From NCBI GenBank assembly GCA_937967425.1, contig CALBST010000158.1:1-10068 (forward strand): a stretch of DNA of 10,068 bases. Direction: 5' to 3'. This stretch comes from an uncultured Caulobacteraceae bacterium. GTDB lineage: Bacteria; Pseudomonadota; Alphaproteobacteria; Caulobacterales; TH1-2. How positions within the stretch are numbered: position 1 is the stretch's first letter; each line of letters starts with the position of its first letter. The translations under genes were made by a program, and so were the position numbers. Below the pieces are notes generated by a model. That model was given only the letters and a program-made list of their open reading frames with translations. It made no database searches and was not told where the DNA came from. This document shows, piece by piece, positions 7,442 to 10,068 of the stretch.

Positions 7442-7780
7442 TTAGGCCCGCAGAAGCGGCGCCCGCAACACAGCGCGTGAATGAGCCAAAACGGCGCGCG
7501 GCCCCTCCAGCATCCACACGGCCAGCACATAGGCGAAGGCAAGCACGCCCGCAACCAACAGAAGAGGTTGCATCTCCGCAAAGCCCAGGCCGAACGCCTG
7601 CGCCAGGGGAAAAACCAACCCAACGAGGGTAGAGACAAGAACCAATCGCAAAGCCCGCTGGCGAGAGGCGCGCCGGCGCGCGCGTTGCGACGTCAGCGAC
7701 AGCACGTCGAAGCGGAAGCCTGGATCTGGCGTCTGCGGCGCTTCGCCCAACAAAGCCGCAAGTTCGAGGTCGTCACTCAT
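7442..7780 (-). CDS. Two-helix membrane protein in the anti-sigma position
   Basis: A 112-residue protein with a cytoplasmic N-terminus containing DPGFRFDVLS (19-28) and a very basic stretch (QRARRRASRQR, 32-42), then two predicted transmembrane helices (about 45-63 and 72-92) and a short basic tail. It begins inside the sigma-factor gene: its ATG at 7780 overlaps the last eight bases of the sigma gene, with GGGGGAG six bases upstream. Co-translation with an ECF sigma gene and a short cytoplasmic domain tethered to the membrane are what is expected of an anti-sigma factor. However, there is no zinc-binding H-x3-C-x2-C motif and no clear ASD signature, so the anti-sigma role is an inference from context. 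An upstream in-frame start at 7801 is rejected as lacking its own ribosome site. Confidence 0.78.
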   Translation of the reverse strand: MSDDLELAALLGEAPQTPDPGFRFDVLSLTSQRARRRASRQRALRLVLVSTLVGLVFPLAQAFGLGFAEMQPLLLVAGVLAFAYVLAVWMLEGPRAVLAHSRAVLRAPLLRA

Positions 7781-8321
7781 GGCTCGCTCCCCCAACGCCA
7801 AGCGCCGCCTGCAGGCGCGCCCGGCCTCTGGTTACATGGGATTTCACCGTACCGAGCGGCAAGTTCAATATCTCCGCAGCCTCGGCGTGAGTGAATTCCT
7901 GGCCAAGGCAAAGCGCAAGCGCGGCGCGCTGATCCTCGGGTAATTCTTCCATCGCCCGGCGAAGCGCTAGGCGTTGGGCGGCGCGTTCCGGGGCTTCGTC
8001 CGTCTGCGTTTCGCTCAGATCGGCGTAAGCGGTCTCGCGCGCGTCGCGACGGTTCTGCGAGCGTCGCGCCCGGCGCCAATACTGGAACGCGACACCGCAA
8101 ATGAAGGTGCGCAGCGAGGACGTTCCGTCGAAGCGATAGAGCACTTCCCATGTCCGCGCGAAGGCCTCCTGAGCCAAGTCGTCTGCATCGGCGTAATTGC
8201 CGGTGACACGACGTAGAAACGCCCGGACCGCAGCTTGGTGCATATCGACCAGGCGGCCGAAGGCGGCGAAATCGCCCCCTCGCGCCAGCCCGATCAGGCG
8301 CACCTCCTCCCCGGCATTCAT
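7773..8321 (-). CDS. ECF (sigma-70 family, group 4) RNA polymerase sigma factor
   Basis: A 182-residue sigma factor that would direct RNA polymerase to a small stress or envelope regulon. Region 2 spans about residues 18-88 and includes DADDLAQEAF (45-54), the core-binding and -10 recognition helices, and a basic end (YWRRARR, 81-87). A Glu/Asp-rich linker follows. Region 4 spans about 122-172 with ELPEDQRAAL and the helix-turn-helix EAAEILNLPLGTVKSHVTRGRARL (147-170), which recognises the -35 element. Regions 1 and 3 are absent, defining an ECF type. The ATG at 8321 has no good ribosome site but lies only six bases after the stop of the preceding membrane-protein gene, implying translational coupling. 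The downstream gene overlaps it by eight bases. The exact ECF subgroup cannot be assigned by eye. Confidence 0.95.
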   Translation of the reverse strand: MNAGEEVRLIGLARGGDFAAFGRLVDMHQAAVRAFLRRVTGNYADADDLAQEAFARTWEVLYRFDGTSSLRTFICGVAFQYWRRARRSQNRRDARETAYADLSETQTDEAPERAAQRLALRRAMEELPEDQRAALALCLGQEFTHAEAAEILNLPLGTVKSHVTRGRARLQAALGVGGASHE

Positions 8322-8327
8322 CGTGCG

Positions 8328-8729
8328 TCAGGGGCGGTTGCGCTGAACGAGAGCGATGATCAGCGAACCGATGGCAAGCACACCCATGGTCACCGCCACG
8401 ATCAGGAATGCGAACGACCACTCCTCGGCCCGTATCCACCAATAGCCGACGCCGAAGCCGGCAGCGAGCGCGAGAAAAACGAAGAACGACCAGAGCCCGC
8501 TGCTGCGTGGCGTCGGCAGCCCGACGTCCATGTTATAATCGCTGCGCTCTTGCGCCATTTTCAGAAGCTCAGGCGGGGGTTCCTTGCCTTGATCGATGTA
8601 GGACTTGATCAGGTTCATCACTTGGCGGCTGCGGCTCTCCGCCTGAAACATGCCTATGAGAGCGATGAACATCCCGAAGACGGGAAACATCAGCCACCAA
8701 TAGCCGGTAAAGAGTTCTTCGAACGTCAT
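8328..8729 (-). CDS. Three-helix membrane protein, DUF6249-like
   Basis: A 133-residue inner-membrane protein. A first transmembrane helix (about 9-29) contains WWLMFPVFGM. Then comes a cytoplasmic segment with a basic amphipathic helix and IDQGKEPPPELLKMAQ (45-60), followed by two more helices (about 80-98 and 105-127). The order of helix, 'xxGxxPPxELL' linker and paired helices resembles DUF6249 proteins often found next to ECF sigma genes; this family call is tentative. The start is ATG at 8729 with GGAG eight bases upstream. Its A is also the last base of the preceding gene's TGA stop. Its first 30 residues are paralogous to that preceding 47-residue peptide. Six bases separate its stop from the sigma-factor start. 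A role in sensing or controlling the sigma factor is an inference from this coupling. Confidence 0.82.
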   Translation of the reverse strand: MTFEELFTGYWWLMFPVFGMFIALIGMFQAESRSRQVMNLIKSYIDQGKEPPPELLKMAQERSDYNMDVGLPTPRSSGLWSFFVFLALAAGFGVGYWWIRAEEWSFAFLIVAVTMGVLAIGSLIIALVQRNRP

Positions 8730-8872
8730 CACTTGCGCTCCAGCTTTTCGCGGGCTTGGCGGATGATCCGGCTCTGGTGGTCGTGGTCCCGAACCATGCC
8801 GAGTATCGCCATCACCATCCCGAACACCGGGAACATGAGCCACCAAAAGTCGCGGAACAATTCCACCGTCAT
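8729..8872 (-). CDS. 47-residue single-helix membrane peptide, paralogue of the next gene's N-terminus
   Basis: This very short gene encodes a 47-residue protein: one transmembrane helix (about 9-27, with WWLMFPVFGM at 10-19), then a hydrophilic, strongly charged amphipathic tail (RDHDHQSR...QAREKLERK). It is a real gene by three signs. It has an excellent ribosome site (GGAGG, five bases before ATG at 8872), its TGA overlaps the next ATG by one base, and it closely matches the start of the downstream protein at both protein and nucleotide level. The single-helix-plus-basic-tail layout recalls small regulatory membrane peptides such as PspB, but I see no specific PspB match. It is first in the sigma-factor block, 86 bp after murG. 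Easily missed because of its size. Confidence 0.8.
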   Translation of the reverse strand: MTVELFRDFWWLMFPVFGMVMAILGMVRDHDHQSRIIRQAREKLERK

Positions 8873-8912
8873 CTGATCCTCCAGCCAGCCCTTAAAGGGC
8901 GTTCTGATCCTC
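8872..8912. repeat. Ten-base direct repeat flanking the first gene of the sigma block
   Basis: TCTGATCCTC occurs at 8872-8881 and again at 8903-8912, 31 bases apart. On the minus strand each copy reads GAGGATCAGA. The 8872 copy contains the ribosome binding site of the 47-residue gene, while the 8903 copy overlaps the candidate ECF -10 region. It could be a small local duplication or a binding-site pair, or chance. Confidence 0.35.
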
Positions 8913-8934
8913 TACCGCCGCAGCGGGCAGTTCC
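8909..8934 (-). promoter_or_regulatory. Possible ECF-type promoter for the sigma block
   Basis: In the 86-bp gap after murG the minus strand has GGAAC (8934-8930), the hallmark -35 of many ECF promoters, followed after 15 bases by TAGAGG (8914-8909). The predicted start would be some 30 bases before the 47-residue gene. If real, the sigma factor would activate its own operon, a common ECF arrangement. The -10 is not a good match to a known ECF consensus, so this is a weak call. The gap also holds a short GCCC/GGGC inverted repeat at 8889-8900 without a T-run. Confidence 0.25.
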
Positions 8935-8958
8935 GGATGCAGGTTGGATGACGGATTT

Positions 8959-10050
8959 CTAGAGGGCGGCCCGTTCGGCCAGATCGGCCAGGGTCTTGGC
9001 GGCTTCCGGCTTGGCGGCGGCGCGGGCGGCCGCCGCGCGGACGGCCAGTCCGTGCGGGTCAGCCAGGCGGCGCTCCAGCAAGGCCGCAAGGGCGCCGGCG
9101 TTGAACTCCGCTTCGGTAAACAGGTCAGCTGCGCCAACGGTGGTGAGGCCTTCGGCGTTGGCGGTCTGGTGATCGTCGGCGGCGGCCGCGAACGGGATCA
9201 GGATCGCGGGGCGGCCCGCGACCTGAAGCTCAGTCACCGACGACGCCCCGGCGCGGGAAATAACTAAATGCGCGGCGCCAAGGCGCTGGCCCATGTCCTT
9301 GAAGAACGGCGCCACCTCGGCACTGACGTTCGCAACTTTGTATTTTGCCTTCGCGTCTTCGACCTGCTCCTCGCGCACTTGATGCACGACATCGAGGCGT
9401 GAGCGGAGTTGCGGCGGCAACAGCGAGATTGCAGATGGGATCACCTCCCCGAAGACGCGCGCGCCTTGGCTGCCGCCGATGATCAGGAGGTTCAGACGCC
9501 CGCCCGCCGGAGCTTCAGGGTAAGGTCGCTCACGCACGGCGAGGATCGGCAGCCGAACGGGATTGCCGACAACATGTTTGCGTGACGCAGCGGAGTCCGG
9601 AAGCCGATCGAGACGCTCAAAGCCGCAAGCGACGATCGCCGCGCTGCTAGCCATAGAGCGGTTCACGCGGCCGAGCACCGAATTCTGCTCGTGGATTAGA
9701 ATCGGAACCTTGTGAGCGCGCGCGGCCATAAGCGCAGGAAATGACGGATAACCGCCAAAGCCGGCGACAAGCGCGGGCGGCAGTGCTTTGAAACGCGCCT
9801 TCGCCTCGTTGACGCCCTTCCAGATCTTAAACGCCGCTGGGATCGCAGTGATCGGGTTCATCGAGATCGAGGCGGCAGACACATCCTCGATGCGCTCCGC
9901 CGGAAAACCCTCGGCGTAACGGCGTCCGCGCGCGTCCGTCATCAGCACCACGCGCCAATTGCGGCGGAACATCTCTTCGGCAAACGCGGCGGCGGGAAAC
10001 AAATGTCCGCCGGTTCCGCCTGCTGCAATGACGACGACTTTTTTTGTCAT
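8959..10050 (-). CDS. murG: UDP-GlcNAc:undecaprenyl-PP-MurNAc-pentapeptide GlcNAc transferase MurG
   Basis: MurG is the membrane-associated GT-B glycosyltransferase that adds GlcNAc from UDP-GlcNAc to lipid I on the cytoplasmic face, producing lipid II. The 363-residue protein has family length and complete motifs: the N-terminal glycine loop GGTGGHLFPA (11-20), GFGGYPSFPAL (97-107), HEQNSVLGRVNR (120-131), GNPVR (162-166), the second glycine loop GGSQGAR (192-198), the donor-site RAGASSVTEL (266-275; E274 is the probable ribose-contacting glutamate) and DDHQTANA (292-299). The start is ATG at 10050, with no strong ribosome site. The 18 upstream bases include a frame ending in TGA overlapping this ATG (ATGA) and another ending in TAG three bases before it. 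This is consistent with a coupled upstream gene (ftsW in the usual order), but too short to call. Downstream lies the sigma block rather than murC. Confidence 0.97.
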   Translation of the reverse strand: MTKKVVVIAAGGTGGHLFPAAAFAEEMFRRNWRVVLMTDARGRRYAEGFPAERIEDVSAASISMNPITAIPAAFKIWKGVNEAKARFKALPPALVAGFGGYPSFPALMAARAHKVPILIHEQNSVLGRVNRSMASSAAIVACGFERLDRLPDSAASRKHVVGNPVRLPILAVRERPYPEAPAGGRLNLLIIGGSQGARVFGEVIPSAISLLPPQLRSRLDVVHQVREEQVEDAKAKYKVANVSAEVAPFFKDMGQRLGAAHLVISRAGASSVTELQVAGRPAILIPFAAAADDHQTANAEGLTTVGAADLFTEAEFNAGALAALLERRLADPHGLAVRAAAARAAAKPEAAKTLADLAERAAL

Positions 10051-10068
10051 GCTCTAATCGCGTCTGCG

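Noticed and set aside
8328..8846. Longer version of the three-helix membrane protein starting at 8846
   Set aside because: The extra 39 residues are an out-of-frame reading of the 47-residue gene, rich in Pro/Gly/His. The ATG at 8729 has a good ribosome site and a one-base overlap with that gene's stop.
8889..8900. GCCC/GGGC inverted repeat after murG as a terminator
   Set aside because: The stem is only four to six base pairs with an AT centre and no T-run, and it lies just before the ribosome site of the next gene.

Overview
The window is GC-rich, gene-dense bacterial DNA. The mur gene order, the ECF sigma operon and the small lipoproteins point to an alphaproteobacterium. A Caulobacterales/Hyphomonadales-type organism is my best guess, but that is an inference from gene style; no rRNA or other phylogenetic marker is present.

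Most genes are on the minus strand, so the functional order runs from high to low coordinates. Three enzymes of cytoplasmic peptidoglycan precursor synthesis form the backbone: murG (10050-8959), murC (7169-5754) and murB (1727-816). These three are normally adjacent or nearly so in the alphaproteobacterial division and cell wall (dcw) cluster. Here they are separated by two unrelated blocks. Block 1, between murG and murC (8872-7229), is a tight five-gene set: a 47-residue membrane peptide, a 133-residue three-helix membrane protein whose N-terminus is a paralogue of that peptide, an ECF sigma factor, a two-helix membrane protein in the usual anti-sigma position, and a 66-residue soluble protein. 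Block 2, between murC and murB (5757-1831), holds an SLC13/DASS-type transporter with central RCK_C-like domains, a four-cysteine lipoprotein, a HAD-superfamily phosphatase and, on the opposite strand, two tandem paralogous lipoproteins resembling DUF6491. Beyond murB, where ddl and ftsQ would often follow, a cystathionine beta-synthase-type PLP enzyme runs off the left edge.

MurG, MurC and MurB act in one pathway. MurB reduces UDP-GlcNAc-enolpyruvate to UDP-MurNAc, MurC adds L-alanine, and MurG later adds GlcNAc to lipid I to give lipid II. The ECF block looks like an envelope-sensing regulatory unit co-directional with the mur genes, although no sequence shows what it senses or controls. 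The transporter is directly coupled to murC through a TTGA stop/start overlap.

Candidate promoters precede murC (TTGATG-16 bp-TATACT) and murB (TTGACG-16 bp-GATACC, with almost no leader), as expected if the split cluster is no longer one transcript. There is no RNA gene, CRISPR array, insertion sequence, phage gene or obvious recent-transfer signature. No gap between genes exceeds about 115 bases.
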